Shown here: positions 17,521 to 30,658 of the stretch, piece after piece
How the letters are laid out: each line of letters starts with the position of its first letter
Numbering within the stretch: the stretch's first letter is position 1
Assembly: GCF_000381065.1 (NCBI RefSeq)
Contig: NZ_KB905860.1
Location: forward strand, 1-64,000
Length of the DNA stretch: 64,000 nt
Source: Propionispira raffinosivorans DSM 20765
GTDB lineage: Bacteria > Bacillota > Negativicutes > Selenomonadales > Selenomonadaceae
Direction of reading: 5' to 3'
Notes under the pieces: model-generated
Told to the model about the DNA's origin: nothing
What the model saw: the letters and a program-made list of their open reading frames with translations, nothing else
Databases searched by the model: none
Position numbers and translations under genes: made by a program

Positions 17521-18078
17521 TGATACCCCGACATATGAGGCAATATGAGATTGCTTTATCCGATGCTCTAAGCTGGGAAAATCTTGTAGAAAGTTAAAAT
17601 ATCGAGTTTCCGCATCTGCTAGTAACAACTGCTTGATTCTACGTTCTTCAATTGTATGTACATGTTCGATCTCTTTCGCAAATATTTCTTGCCAACAAGG
17701 ATGTGATAAACACTCCCGTTGTTCTACCCGATCAATCTTTAACACAGTTGAGTCTTCTAAAGCTTGAAAATAATAGTCGGACTCCTTTTTCACAAAATCC
17801 TTATCAACAAGTGATCGGCTATTCGCCGTCATAAAGTCATTTTCCTTAAAAAAATGTTTTGTGAATTCCGCCCCTGTATCATCAACATGAAATCCTCGAA
17901 AAACCCCCGAAATTATAAAACCAAGCCAAGGTTCTAGGTCCCCCGCTTTGATGAAATACTCACTTTTTTTCACTTCTACAGGGTGCGCAACAGTAATGAA
18001 TTTGATCAATTCATCGTCAGGAACACTCGCATATGTGTTTATGGCCTTAGATAACTGGATAATATAACTTTCACTCAT
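17476..18078 (-). CDS. Crp/Fnr-family transcriptional regulator
   Basis: An N-terminal cyclic-nucleotide-binding barrel (about 10-120) is followed by a C-terminal helix-turn-helix SHIASYVGVSPVSLSRIRTH. The Arg/Ser pattern of true cAMP binding is not seen and there is no Fnr cysteine cluster, so the signal is unknown. ATG at 18078 with GGAG nine bases upstream is preferred to TTG at 18093. The CMD-family gene lies downstream on the same strand and may be its target. Confidence 0.82.
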   Translation of the reverse strand: MSESYIIQLSKAINTYASVPDDELIKFITVAHPVEVKKSEYFIKAGDLEPWLGFIISGVFRGFHVDDTGAEFTKHFFKENDFMTANSRSLVDKDFVKKESDYYFQALEDSTVLKIDRVEQRECLSHPCWQEIFAKEIEHVHTIEERRIKQLLLADAETRYFNFLQDFPSLEHRIKQSHIASYVGVSPVSLSRIRTHIKSN

Positions 18079-18172
18079 TATTAAGTACTCCAATCCCCAA
18101 TTAGATCAAATAATTCTATAGCTCTTCACCAAGGCAGTAACCATTATATTTTTTTAGTAAACGGTTGTAAAT

Positions 18173-18943
18173 TCACTTTCGTCTTAATGCATTATAGATT
18201 TTTGCTGATTCGGTTGCTATGAAATCACTAGAATACTCATGATCGGCTGTAACGGTATAGAAGCTGATTAATATGGGATCATGCCCATCTTGAACGACAC
18301 CCACATCACAAAGTACTTGGTCTAATTCCCCCACTTTATGAAGAACTGGGGTCATCATATAACGTGGAATTTCATCGTGAAAAATTGAATTAGCTAGTTC
18401 ATACTTTAACGTTTCATTTTTGTCTTTATCCAGATACTTATCCGTATAAATTTTTTCGAATACTTTTGCCATTTCGTAAGGTGTCGTTACACTATGATAA
18501 TTATACTTTTTAAAAGCATCCTCACTATGAATTTGTGTCTGACGAAGATGGAGATCTTTAATCACCTTATTCAACGCATCTTTCTGATTGGCATCCATCT
18601 CATCTAGTAGACTCTGAAATGAATCATTGTCACTAATTGTCATCATTAATTTTATTTCTTGGTCATACTCACTGGTTTTCTCTATTCCAGCATTGGGATA
18701 GAGGTATTTGTATGTAGCCAATGCCACAACTAATTTACTGGTGGAAGCTGTAGGGAAAACAACATCTTGATTAAACGCCATAGTTTTCCCAGTATTTAAG
18801 TTTTTAGCAAAAAATCCTGCCGTCCCACTAAAACCTTTTAAATCGTTCTTTATTTCCTTTTCGAATGAAGACGCCGCTAAAGCAGTTGTACTAAAGATAG
18901 TTAGTACAACTAATACCGCAACAATTATTTTTTTCATTTTCAT
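18173..18943 (-). CDS. Secreted class A beta-lactamase-fold serine hydrolase
   Basis: A lysine-start signal peptide with a hydrophobic core ends at ALAASS (about residue 24). The mature part has SxxK at Ser67-Lys70 (ASTSK), SDN at 104-106 and a KxG-like HKVG at 203-205, the three active-site elements of class A enzymes. The usual omega-loop Glu is not obvious, so it may be a transpeptidase-like or defective enzyme rather than an efficient beta-lactamase. GGAGGTG precedes the ATG. It would act outside the cytoplasmic membrane. Confidence 0.8.
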   Translation of the reverse strand: MKMKKIIVAVLVVLTIFSTTALAASSFEKEIKNDLKGFSGTAGFFAKNLNTGKTMAFNQDVVFPTASTSKLVVALATYKYLYPNAGIEKTSEYDQEIKLMMTISDNDSFQSLLDEMDANQKDALNKVIKDLHLRQTQIHSEDAFKKYNYHSVTTPYEMAKVFEKIYTDKYLDKDKNETLKYELANSIFHDEIPRYMMTPVLHKVGELDQVLCDVGVVQDGHDPILISFYTVTADHEYSSDFIATESAKIYNALRRK

Positions 18944-19040
18944 TTAGTCACCTCCATGAAAAGTATTTTATTCATTATTATACCACTGTGGCTCATTATT
19001 TTCTGCAAGTCTGTATAAATTATACCTCCAAGCCCCTTAT

Positions 19041-19083
19041 GTCGTTCAGTCGCCTTATAAAAAACCTACGATATAGTAAATTA
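19041..19083 (-). repeat. Dispersed repeat, partial copy
   Basis: GTTCAGTCGCCTTATAAAAA followed by CCTACGATATAGTAAATT matches the hairpin side of the repeats at 4.5 and 32.4 kb. On the minus strand it again spells YYIVGFL-stop. It lies just beyond the end of the methyltransferase gene. Confidence 0.6.
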
Positions 19084-19121
19084 AAGGTTTCTACGGATTA
19101 ATCTTTTGTCTCTGGCATAAT

Positions 19122-19847
19122 TCAAATGACTTTAGCAATCAACTGAACAAGATTAAAATACTTTCCGCCCTCAGCCTTCATCATTTTGATGTCCTCAGCG
19201 ACAATGGGATGATCCCCTGTTTGCCATTCTTCCCATGCCTGTCTGCAACAGGCCATTTCGCGACTGTCTACCATTTCAATGCCCTCAGTTCTCTGCCACA
19301 AATCTTTCCACCAAGCAAGAGAGTGCAGGGTTCTTTCCATCTCACTATTCCAAAAAGGCTGCATATCATCGGGAACATTTTTCCCAAATTCGTATTTTAA
19401 ACCGGGAATAGCCACAGCAATATAGCCGCCCTTTTTCACAAAAGGAAGGAGCGACGGTAGCATCTCCTCTGTATCACCAAAATAGTGGTAAGCATCCACG
19501 GTAAACAGCAGGTCAAAATATCCGTTTGCGAAAGGCAATCCTTTGGTCGCGTCTACTGAAATCGGAACAGCTTTATCGTCAAGCCCGATCGCTTTGAAAC
19601 GTTCATAGTTTTCAGTCGGTGAAATCCACAAGTCGGCGGCAAAAACTTTTGCGCCGTATTTTTGTGTCAGCAAGAGCGTGGAAAGACCACACCCACAACC
19701 GAGGTCAAGTATACGCATATTCTCATTGATATTTAGGTATGACGCTAATTCCTCTGCTACTCGCATGGCATTAGGCCCCATCATGGAAGCTTTCAAAAAT
19801 TCCATGTTATTCTCACTGGAAATAAATTGATTTGTAAATGTGTACAT
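19122..19847 (-). CDS. Class I SAM-dependent methyltransferase
   Basis: MRILDLGCGCGLSTLLLTQK is the SAM-binding motif I loop, followed by KVFAADLWISPTENYERF (acidic motif II) and FDLLFTVDAYHYFGDTEEML. The start at 19847 is chosen because GGAGGAAG lies nine bases before it, although the frame is open for 15 more codons. The opening MGPNAMRVAEEL is shared by many small-molecule methyltransferases of Firmicutes. Substrate unknown. Confidence 0.83.
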   Translation of the reverse strand: MYTFTNQFISSENNMEFLKASMMGPNAMRVAEELASYLNINENMRILDLGCGCGLSTLLLTQKYGAKVFAADLWISPTENYERFKAIGLDDKAVPISVDATKGLPFANGYFDLLFTVDAYHYFGDTEEMLPSLLPFVKKGGYIAVAIPGLKYEFGKNVPDDMQPFWNSEMERTLHSLAWWKDLWQRTEGIEMVDSREMACCRQAWEEWQTGDHPIVAEDIKMMKAEGGKYFNLVQLIAKVI

Positions 19848-19882
19848 ACTATTCTTCCTCCAATAATCTTTTATCTTACTGC

Positions 19883-19978
19883 TATAAATCAATTATAGGA
19901 GTTGTATTATGACAATGCACCCTGTAAGATATTTCAGAAACAAAAAAGCGACACGGCAAAATCACCATGTCGTTCTCA
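19883..19978. repeat. 96-bp direct repeat, left copy
   Basis: Identical to 21563-21658 except for one base (CGG here, CAG there). On the minus strand the unit contains a terminator (CGACATGG...CCGTGTCGC and six T). The two copies bracket the hydrolase/HigA/HigB module. Confidence 0.85.
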
Positions 19979-20035
19979 CTTTTCATATAAAACTGCATTT
20001 AAAGATTCTAACGCTTAACAATTCCCCGTAAAATC

Positions 20036-20093
20036 AGTTACATTACATGGCACGTTCCTAATAGTATATACAAAAAAAGTATCAGCATTACGC
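20036..20093 (-). repeat. Repeat copy with terminator after the hydrolase gene
   Basis: Matches 7347-7403. The AAAAAAAGT...ACTTTTTT hairpin overlaps the stop codon of the hydrolase gene and should end its transcript. Confidence 0.6.
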
Positions 20094-20690
20094 TAAAACT
20101 TTTTTAAGAAATAATAAAATATCTTTACTGGCTATAAGAGTTGATTTATTATTATAGTTCTTCGAAAATTGGTTGGCAAAGCCATGCTTACCATATATTT
20201 TTATAACCTTGGTATTATTTAAACAATTTAATTTCACAGTCAAATCGTTCACATCGAAAGCTATTTCTTCAGTAGGAAAAAACAGTAAGACAGGGCATTT
20301 AGGCTCTATCTCAAGATAATCTCGTATCCTTGAACCATAAAATCCAACATTAAAATTACATAAACCAGTTTCACTACACAACCACGCAAGTGTAGCACCT
20401 ACGCTATAACCAAGCACGTAAACCTTTTTATAATTGGCTCGTATATTATGTAGAACTTCTTTTACTTGATTAAACGCACTCTCAATACCAATATTATTCA
20501 TAAAATAATGATATGCTACCATTTCTTGGTCATAACTAAATGCCCCTCTACCATTAAGCAAGTTAGGAGCAATGACATCATATTTATATTTTGATAATTT
20601 TTCACATACATTCACGATATGTTCATTAATCCCATAAATTTCATGAAGAACAATAATTACTGTATCTGATTGATTATTATGAGTCAGCAT
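20088..20690 (-). CDS. Dienelactone-hydrolase-like alpha/beta hydrolase
   Basis: The 200-residue protein follows dienelactone hydrolase: HEIYGINEHI with the conserved Glu, the nucleophile elbow YVLGYSVGATLAWL with Ser in place of the family's usual Cys, an acid in the FFPTEEIAFDV stretch and the catalytic His in YGKHGFAN. A Ser nucleophile suggests a general esterase or amidase. Start at 20690 with GAGGT upstream. It lies downstream of the HigA gene on the same strand and ends in a repeat-borne terminator. Confidence 0.72.
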   Translation of the reverse strand: MLTHNNQSDTVIIVLHEIYGINEHIVNVCEKLSKYKYDVIAPNLLNGRGAFSYDQEMVAYHYFMNNIGIESAFNQVKEVLHNIRANYKKVYVLGYSVGATLAWLCSETGLCNFNVGFYGSRIRDYLEIEPKCPVLLFFPTEEIAFDVNDLTVKLNCLNNTKVIKIYGKHGFANQFSKNYNNKSTLIASKDILLFLKKVLA

Positions 20691-20789
20691 TGATAACACC
20701 TCACTCTAAGAAAAGTTTGAATCGTCAAGCCGTTCGCAATGTATTCAGCGATGATTTTCGTCCACTTTTGCAGACGATATCGATGATGT

Positions 20790-21065
20790 TTAAACAAAAT
20801 CAAATTTAACACGTTTGTTAAATTTGCTAGCAATTTCTGTAAGTGTTTTTGTGGATGGACTCATATTGCCGTTTTCTATTCTGGCAATTGTTGATTGTGG
20901 TTTAGCAACAATATTAGCAAATTCTCTTTGAGATAATCCATAGGATTGTCTAAAATTCTGCAGAGCAATTGCTATATCAAGATTACTTGATTCTTTAACA
21001 ATTCTATCGTAAATTTCCGGATCAGTTTTAGCTTTTTTATCTATATATTTTCTAATGTCATTCAT
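20790..21065 (-). CDS. HigA-type antitoxin (XRE family)
   Basis: The 91-residue protein has a helix-turn-helix LSQREFANIVAKPQSTIARI and the ENGNMSPSTKTLTEIA tail typical of HigA antitoxins that follow RelE/HigB toxins. It overlaps the toxin stop by eight bases (ATGAATGA), so translation is coupled, and GGGGG lies upstream. The antitoxin is intact although the toxin frame is shifted. Confidence 0.83.
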   Translation of the reverse strand: MNDIRKYIDKKAKTDPEIYDRIVKESSNLDIAIALQNFRQSYGLSQREFANIVAKPQSTIARIENGNMSPSTKTLTEIASKFNKRVKFDFV

Positions 21066-21422
21066 TTAATAGTTCCCCCTTTAAATAAGCATCCAGTATT
21101 TGTTTAGCATGTTTTATATCTTCAGCAGGTGTCTTTTGTGTTTTTTTAGTAAGTCCATGCGTAATAATATATCGATTATTCACAACATGAAAATAAAAAG
21201 CTCGTTGAATGTTACTAGCACGTTTAGACCGAACTTCAAAAACATGATCAGTAAATTTTTTAACCCATTCCATTTTACTTGCTGTTATAATACCAACTTC
21301 CTCAATTTTTAATATTAATGCTAATAGTTTATCTCTATCTGGATTTGGTAAACTATCTAAAAAATCTTCAAATTCACAGGACCCATTTTTTTACGTGCAA
21401 ACTCAAAATTAATATTTTCCAT
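21058..21422 (-). pseudogene. RelE/HigB-type toxin gene, frameshifted in a seven-A run
   Basis: From the ATG at 21420 the frame reads MENINFEFARKK and then stops soon after seven A residues (21386-21392 as T on the plus strand). One more A would give FARKKNGSCEFEDFLDSLP and continue without break into EVRSKRASNIQRAFYF and HGLTKKTQKTPAEDI, the toxin core. A 71-codon frame (21058-21273) alone lacks the N-terminal helices. It is either a dead toxin, a slippage-controlled gene or an assembly error in a homopolymer. Confidence 0.72.
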
Positions 21423-21562
21423 AACTTAATGATAGCATATACGCTATCACCAAGCAACAAATAATCTATATTTAAACTAAACAATTGACGAGAGAAACAT
21501 TTATTGTGAAAACATTTCCCAGAAAAATTCGTATTAAACAGACATAATTAAATGGGAATTTT

Positions 21563-21658
21563 TATAAATCAATTATAGGAGTTGTATTATGACAATGCAC
21601 CCTGTAAGATATTTCAGAAACAAAAAAGCGACACAGCAAAATCACCATGTCGTTCTCT
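21563..21658. repeat. 96-bp direct repeat, right copy
   Basis: Pairs with 19883-19978. Here the minus-strand terminator inside the unit lies 54 bp after the last gene of the beta-glucoside operon and probably ends that operon. Confidence 0.85.
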
Positions 21659-21711
21659 CTTTAGCATAACTTTTCATATCAACCCAATATTTAGGAAGAC
21701 AATAGGACTGT

Positions 21712-25955
<4,244 letters not shown>

Positions 25956-26019
25956 GATATCATCTCCTTTTTTCAGTGACCTAAAGCAGAACCGTATGCT
26001 TCTTTGTAACCATATTTTA

Positions 26020-26325
26020 TTATTTTTTATTTACTAACTTCTCTGCTTGTTCGAGTACCGCTGCTCCATCACAGCGTCCATAGGATACAGAATCAATGAC
26101 ATCGACAGGAACTTGTCCGTCAAGAATTTTTGTGACTCTTCGCAGCATATGGCGTACCTGCGGTCCAAGAAGCAATACATCGAAATTACCAAGTTCTGCT
26201 TCGATTTTTGTCTGGTCAACAGCCCAGATTTTATAGACCTTCCCTTGTGCCTTAGCGGCTTCTTCCATTTTACTGACAACAAGATTTGTCGACATTCCTG
26301 CACAACAAGCTAACATAATATTCAT
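26020..26325 (-). CDS. PTS cellobiose-type EIIB
   Basis: This 101-residue phosphocarrier opens MNIMLACCAGMSTNLVVSKM, where the cysteine before AGMST is the phosphorylated residue. It takes phosphate from EIIA and gives it to the incoming sugar at EIIC. GTG at 26334 is also open but lies against the GGAAGG ribosome site, so ATG 26325 is used. Length is normal for the family. Confidence 0.9.
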   Translation of the reverse strand: MNIMLACCAGMSTNLVVSKMEEAAKAQGKVYKIWAVDQTKIEAELGNFDVLLLGPQVRHMLRRVTKILDGQVPVDVIDSVSYGRCDGAAVLEQAEKLVNKK

Positions 26326-26346
26326 AATGAACACCCTTCCTTTTTG

Positions 26347-26700
26347 TTAATCTTCCACAATATTTTCTATTCCTAATTTATCGGTTACTTTTTTAAGCAT
26401 TTTATAGATATGAATAAATTCTTCAGCATTCTTGGTAGTTTCAATAGCCATCGTCAAATGATCCTGCGCATGAACGAGAATAATATTAAGGACAATAGGC
26501 TTACCAGCGGCCTCTTGCTGGAGCATTTCGGTCTGGATGCGATGCGCCTCGCAGATGGCCTCCGAGGCTTCTTTCATATTGTTTTCCGCTCCGACAAAAT
26601 CAAATTCTCGAGCCGCTTCGATGGCCATAAGAGCCGACGAACGTGCAGTACCAGCACTCGTGATCAGCTGAAACGCAACGGTATAATTTTCTTCTTCCAT
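26347..26700 (-). CDS. PTS lactose/cellobiose-type EIIA
   Basis: The 117-residue helical protein has the active-site His in LVHAQDHLTMAIETTKNAEE and the usual ITSAGTARSSALMAI opening. It forms a trimer and carries phosphate from HPr to EIIB. An ATG at 26706 overlaps the stop of the regulator gene; the second ATG at 26700 has better ribosome-site spacing (GGAGG). It is translationally linked to the regulator. Confidence 0.9.
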   Translation of the reverse strand: MEEENYTVAFQLITSAGTARSSALMAIEAAREFDFVGAENNMKEASEAICEAHRIQTEMLQQEAAGKPIVLNIILVHAQDHLTMAIETTKNAEEFIHIYKMLKKVTDKLGIENIVED

Positions 26701-26702
26701 AT

Positions 26703-28607
26703 TCATTCCTCCAGTTCGTTTTCTACCTCGGCAAGCAACTTCTGCAATGCCGAATAGCTTTTTTTCTTGATAAGCTCTGTAATGCCTTCTTTATTTAGAA
26801 GAAATTTGGATGTTACACGATAGAATTTTTGCAGTTCTTTATCGGGTTGCTGTCCGATGGATACAAGAAATACAACTTGGACCTCCTTGTCATCCCACCA
26901 TACAGGCTTTTTAAGAATACCAACACAGACAAATGTACACCGGGTAAGTGCCTTATAAGGATGTGGCATTGCTACACGATTACCGAACGCTGTACGGGCG
27001 AGTTTTTCACGCTTAAGAATAGCCTCCAAAAAGTTTTCCGGAAGCTCTTGATATTTTTTAATATGCCTGCACATAAAGTCAAGAATTTCTTCTCGTGAGC
27101 CTGTTGGAACCTCTGCTATAAATATTTCCGGACTGAAATAACGTTCACATATACCGGATGGTCCTTGTGCAAGAGCTTTCTTCATAACCTTGATATCCTG
27201 ATCATCCAGGAAATATTTAATTTCCATAATTGGAACAGGAACCTTGGCAACAATCGGTACCGTAGTAAATATATAATCAATATCGGAAAAATCAACGGTG
27301 GCTACAGAGTTGACATTTGATGTTCTGACTTTTTTAATCTGGTCCTTGAATTTTTCCTGGTATTGATATGCCAGAAGCTTTGCGCTGCCCTTGCCAGAAG
27401 AACAAACAAGCAAAATGTTTTTCTTTTCCCTCTTCCTATTTTGGCGTTCCAAAGCCAATGCAAAGGAAAGAGCAATATAGCCGATTTCGTCATCTTTAAG
27501 TAACTTTTGATAACGATCAGCAATAATGCTGCTGGCCTGGCTCGCCATCGCATAAGCAAGGGCAAAACGTTCTTTGATATCCTTTAGAAGAGGATTACGA
27601 AAATTCATGCCACATTGCACACGAACCTTAAGCGGTATAAGATGCTGACAGAGTGCCATTCGAAGCTCAAGATCCCCGCTAAAATCGAACTTGAAGGCCT
27701 CATATACGGACCTCAGCATTTGAATAACCATTTCACTTGTTTCATGATCAATTACGATGTTATTACTGCTTTCGTCACCCAACGTGCGCTTCCCGGCTAA
27801 ATGCAGTGCAGCATAGCGCACTTCTGACTCTGGAAAAGTTAGTTGAAATTTATCCTGGATTTTCCCAACAATATCTTTAGCGATATTATACTCTTCCTGC
27901 CCGTAGATTACAGTAAGCCATTCCTCTTCGAGCAGCACATAATGATCTGTTTCAATTCTTTTCACGGCAATAAACAAATGCACAATGAGACTTTGCATGG
28001 CTACGTCCGAAAGATGGTAGCCAGATTTTTCCAGACAGCTTAGCACGCATTCAGTTATTACATTTATACCGCTTCCCCGAATAATTTTTGTGAGCGAGTT
28101 CTGTGCAACGTAGTTCGCGAGACAAAGTCGCAGATTTACTTCTTTTCCCTCAATTTTGATACCATGCTTTGGCCTGCGAATGAGCTCAATCTGATATTCA
28201 TGCAAAATATCTTCGATTTCTTTTATATCATTTGTCAGAGTACGCTTAGCGACATAAAGTGCTTCACTCAAATCGTCAATTCGTATATATTCCTTCCGGT
28301 GCGACAGATATTCCAGAATATACTGAATTCTTTCCTTATGCGATTGTGGCAGCCCAAACTGTTCAAATTGCTGGCGGGATGTAAGGAAAAATTGATTCCA
28401 AAGGCCTTGGTTATAAATCTCAAGCCTATAGCCCACACTAGCCTTGGATTTAACTCCGGCTCCATGATGTTTAATTTCCTTATCAAGCTCCTTTAAAAGA
28501 TTTCGTACAGTTTTGCTGCTCACATGCAGTTTTTCGGCAAAACATTCTGCCGTCTGGTACTGGTCTGAAAGAGCTCTGATTAATACATACAGGCGATTGT
28601 CACTCAT
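26703..28607 (-). CDS. licR: LicR-type PRD transcriptional activator
   Basis: Domain order in 634 residues: helix-turn-helix pair (about 5-150), PRD1 with His210 and His269, PRD2 with His322, an EIIB-like domain (KKNILLVCSSGKGSAKLLAY, Cys402) and an EIIA-like domain (FGNRVAMPHPYK, His549). PTS proteins phosphorylate such regulators to report sugar supply. The second PRD2 position, normally His in IALHF, is Ser381 (IALSFALALE), so one regulatory site is missing. GGGGAGG precedes the ATG. It heads the operon it probably controls. Confidence 0.88.
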   Translation of the reverse strand: MSDNRLYVLIRALSDQYQTAECFAEKLHVSSKTVRNLLKELDKEIKHHGAGVKSKASVGYRLEIYNQGLWNQFFLTSRQQFEQFGLPQSHKERIQYILEYLSHRKEYIRIDDLSEALYVAKRTLTNDIKEIEDILHEYQIELIRRPKHGIKIEGKEVNLRLCLANYVAQNSLTKIIRGSGINVITECVLSCLEKSGYHLSDVAMQSLIVHLFIAVKRIETDHYVLLEEEWLTVIYGQEEYNIAKDIVGKIQDKFQLTFPESEVRYAALHLAGKRTLGDESSNNIVIDHETSEMVIQMLRSVYEAFKFDFSGDLELRMALCQHLIPLKVRVQCGMNFRNPLLKDIKERFALAYAMASQASSIIADRYQKLLKDDEIGYIALSFALALERQNRKREKKNILLVCSSGKGSAKLLAYQYQEKFKDQIKKVRTSNVNSVATVDFSDIDYIFTTVPIVAKVPVPIMEIKYFLDDQDIKVMKKALAQGPSGICERYFSPEIFIAEVPTGSREEILDFMCRHIKKYQELPENFLEAILKREKLARTAFGNRVAMPHPYKALTRCTFVCVGILKKPVWWDDKEVQVVFLVSIGQQPDKELQKFYRVTSKFLLNKEGITELIKKKSYSALQKLLAEVENELEE

Positions 28608-28797
28608 TTAGACCCTCCCCTTATCTTTTCCGTAATTTATTATAGCAAATAAAAAAATGAAACTCTACGACGACTTTTTCCATTATAAAGGTGGAAAAAC
28701 ATGCGCGCATAATTCCATTCACTCTGTCAGTTAACCCTTAATTATTCACGTAAATTACAAAATTCAACCCAATACCAATAAATTCAATCATTACATT

Positions 28798-28895
28798 GTT
28801 TGTCGTTTTTCTAAATATTTACATTTTACCCAACGCAAAAATAGGCGACTGAAACCATACCCGCTAGCCATTCAGTCGCCTTATAAAAACCCTAT
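28798..28895 (-). repeat. Dispersed repeat, copy 2 (partial)
   Basis: Matches the right part of the 4.5-kb and 32.4-kb copies, including GGCGACTGAA...TTCAGTCGCC with a perfect 10-bp stem. On the minus strand the frame before it again ends FIIGFL-stop. It lies between the RhiA cluster and the PTS operon. Confidence 0.6.
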
Positions 28896-29166
28896 GATAA
28901 AAGCTGCTGCATCGTTAATTCTCGAAAGGATTCTCACTGTCCGTAACTTCTGAGTTTCAAATGCTGTTTTCATTGCTAAAGGAACCATTCCATGCCACGT
29001 TCTTGATATCAATTTTTATTAAGTCTCTTATTAAACATAATTCATCCTGAACTATTCATCGTGAAGCCAATCGAAAAAGCAGTGCCTTCGCTCGAATATA
29101 TCGAAGATCTGCGAACTGATTATCATCATATGGAAAGTTTATCTGTAATTTTTGAAACTATATATG
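28896..29166. other. Intergenic remainder downstream of the rhiA-like gene
   Basis: Together with the repeat this makes about 560 bp without an intact gene. An open plus-strand stretch near 29075-29175 has no start and no recognisable family. I see no other structure. Confidence 0.4.
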
Positions 29167-29817
29167 TTAATTAATTTCCCAAGTATTGTCCTCTTTAAGT
29201 ACTGCTGTCAACTTATAAATATTTTCACCAAATATAACTTGTATACTTTGAGGAATTGTCTGCTCTAAAATAGTTCCTTTCTCAAGATCATTATTACTTA
29301 CAGCCACATAATACATAATCTTAGGGTTATATTTTTGAGGTGTATTTATGAAAGCCGCCTGTACAATGGTACCTATTTCAGACATCCCAATTCCTGTAGC
29401 AAAAGCTCTATTAGGAATCATTTTACCTCCCTGAATTGTAAAACTCCCTGCTTCCCCTTTATTTGTCGGTACAGAAAATTTAGGAACCCCATTTAAAAGA
29501 TCAAATGTAGTGAAATTCTCATTATTTACAGAACAAGACTCATAACCACCTGTAAAAAATGTATTTCCAGGCTGCAGCATTGTCATTTTAGCATCATACC
29601 AAACAAAACAGTATTCTTCTGTCCATTCAAATCTTATTTCACTATTAGGTGCCATTTTATAAGGACTTACAAGCCATGCAAGTGAAAAAACATCGTCTGA
29701 CTGTTGTAATAGTTTTTGGTACATATAAAATGTCCAATCACATGAACTGCTGTTTTTGCAAGTTAAACTATATGCAGGACTGTCCGTATTGGATAACGTA
29801 GCATTTAAAATATACAT
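29167..29817 (-). CDS. RhiA-like protein, diverged paralogue
   Basis: The 216-residue protein aligns with the gene at 30659-31321: FSLAWLVSPYKMAPNSEIRF, EEYCFVWYDAKMTMLQPGNT and IPNRAFATGIGMSEIGTIVQ match its SLAWFSKSCHPG, SFAWSETGILSPG and IGIGMSGNPTFA segments. RhiA was first seen as an abundant rhizosphere-expressed protein of Rhizobium; its activity is unknown. No signal peptide. AAAGGAG precedes the ATG. This copy lacks some Gly/Pro positions of the other and has more cysteines. Confidence 0.65.
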   Translation of the reverse strand: MYILNATLSNTDSPAYSLTCKNSSSCDWTFYMYQKLLQQSDDVFSLAWLVSPYKMAPNSEIRFEWTEEYCFVWYDAKMTMLQPGNTFFTGGYESCSVNNENFTTFDLLNGVPKFSVPTNKGEAGSFTIQGGKMIPNRAFATGIGMSEIGTIVQAAFINTPQKYNPKIMYYVAVSNNDLEKGTILEQTIPQSIQVIFGENIYKLTAVLKEDNTWEIN

Positions 29818-29949
29818 AAAATTTCTCCTTTAAGTTGCTAAATTAATTACAGTCATAACCAAAAAAGTTTATGTAATATTTAATTACACAAACTTTTTCA
29901 AAATCCTATTAATTTGTTACAAATAACACTAATAGAAACGTTTTTTCTA

Positions 29950-30537
29950 TTAATCACATTGTAAATAGTTCTTAAGTAGTATACAGTTACCATCGGATTT
30001 AGTCTTCATATAAAACCCTGTTCCATTTCCCCCGCTATTGCCACATGCGTAACTATTGTGATGATTACAAATAGGAATTAAATATACCGAGCTCCCCTTC
30101 TCCACTATTTTAGCCTCACAACCTAAAATAATATGACCACCTAAAATATAATCACTACACTTATAACCATCAAATGCTTTGTTTGTCTTTGGATCATAAA
30201 ATTTACCATCTGTAACACATTCCGTACAGGCAATACCATTATTCGTCAAAAGTTTTAACCATGACGAGCTTGGGTTCGGATCATCCTTACTGCCAATAAT
30301 ATTTGCAAATTCCATGCCAGCTGCATAACCTTGAACACTTCCAAAAACGGAACGAACTGGCACAATAATATATTCTTCATTATAATCATTGATCGGATTC
30401 CATAAATCATGAAACCTGTATATTTTGGGATCATCCGTCTTTTTATAAACTACTTTACATAAATGTTCTTGTTCATGAGTTAATTTTAAGCTTTCCCCCG
30501 CTTCGGTTGAAGGTAAATAAATATGTTTATTTTCCAT
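29950..30537 (-). CDS. Uncharacterised protein with Cys/His motif
   Basis: From the ATG at 30537 (GGAGAG upstream; the frame opens 18 codons earlier without a site) the protein has 195 residues. CTEC, then ILGGHIILG, then VYLIPICNHHN form a pattern like the zinc-bound GAHV...IIPLC.xHN of HNH-like proteins. A conserved-looking tail GNGTGFYMKTKSDGN follows. I cannot name a family. It lies between two RhiA paralogues, so the three are probably one operon. Confidence 0.55.
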   Translation of the reverse strand: MENKHIYLPSTEAGESLKLTHEQEHLCKVVYKKTDDPKIYRFHDLWNPINDYNEEYIIVPVRSVFGSVQGYAAGMEFANIIGSKDDPNPSSSWLKLLTNNGIACTECVTDGKFYDPKTNKAFDGYKCSDYILGGHIILGCEAKIVEKGSSVYLIPICNHHNSYACGNSGGNGTGFYMKTKSDGNCILLKNYLQCD

Positions 30538-30658
30538 AATAATTACTCTCCTATATTCGTTTTTAAGATTAATAATTGATTTAATGGTCATATGGTATCA
30601 AATCAAATAGAGCCTTGTTATTTTAACAAAACTCTATTCAATTCGATTTTATTTAATT

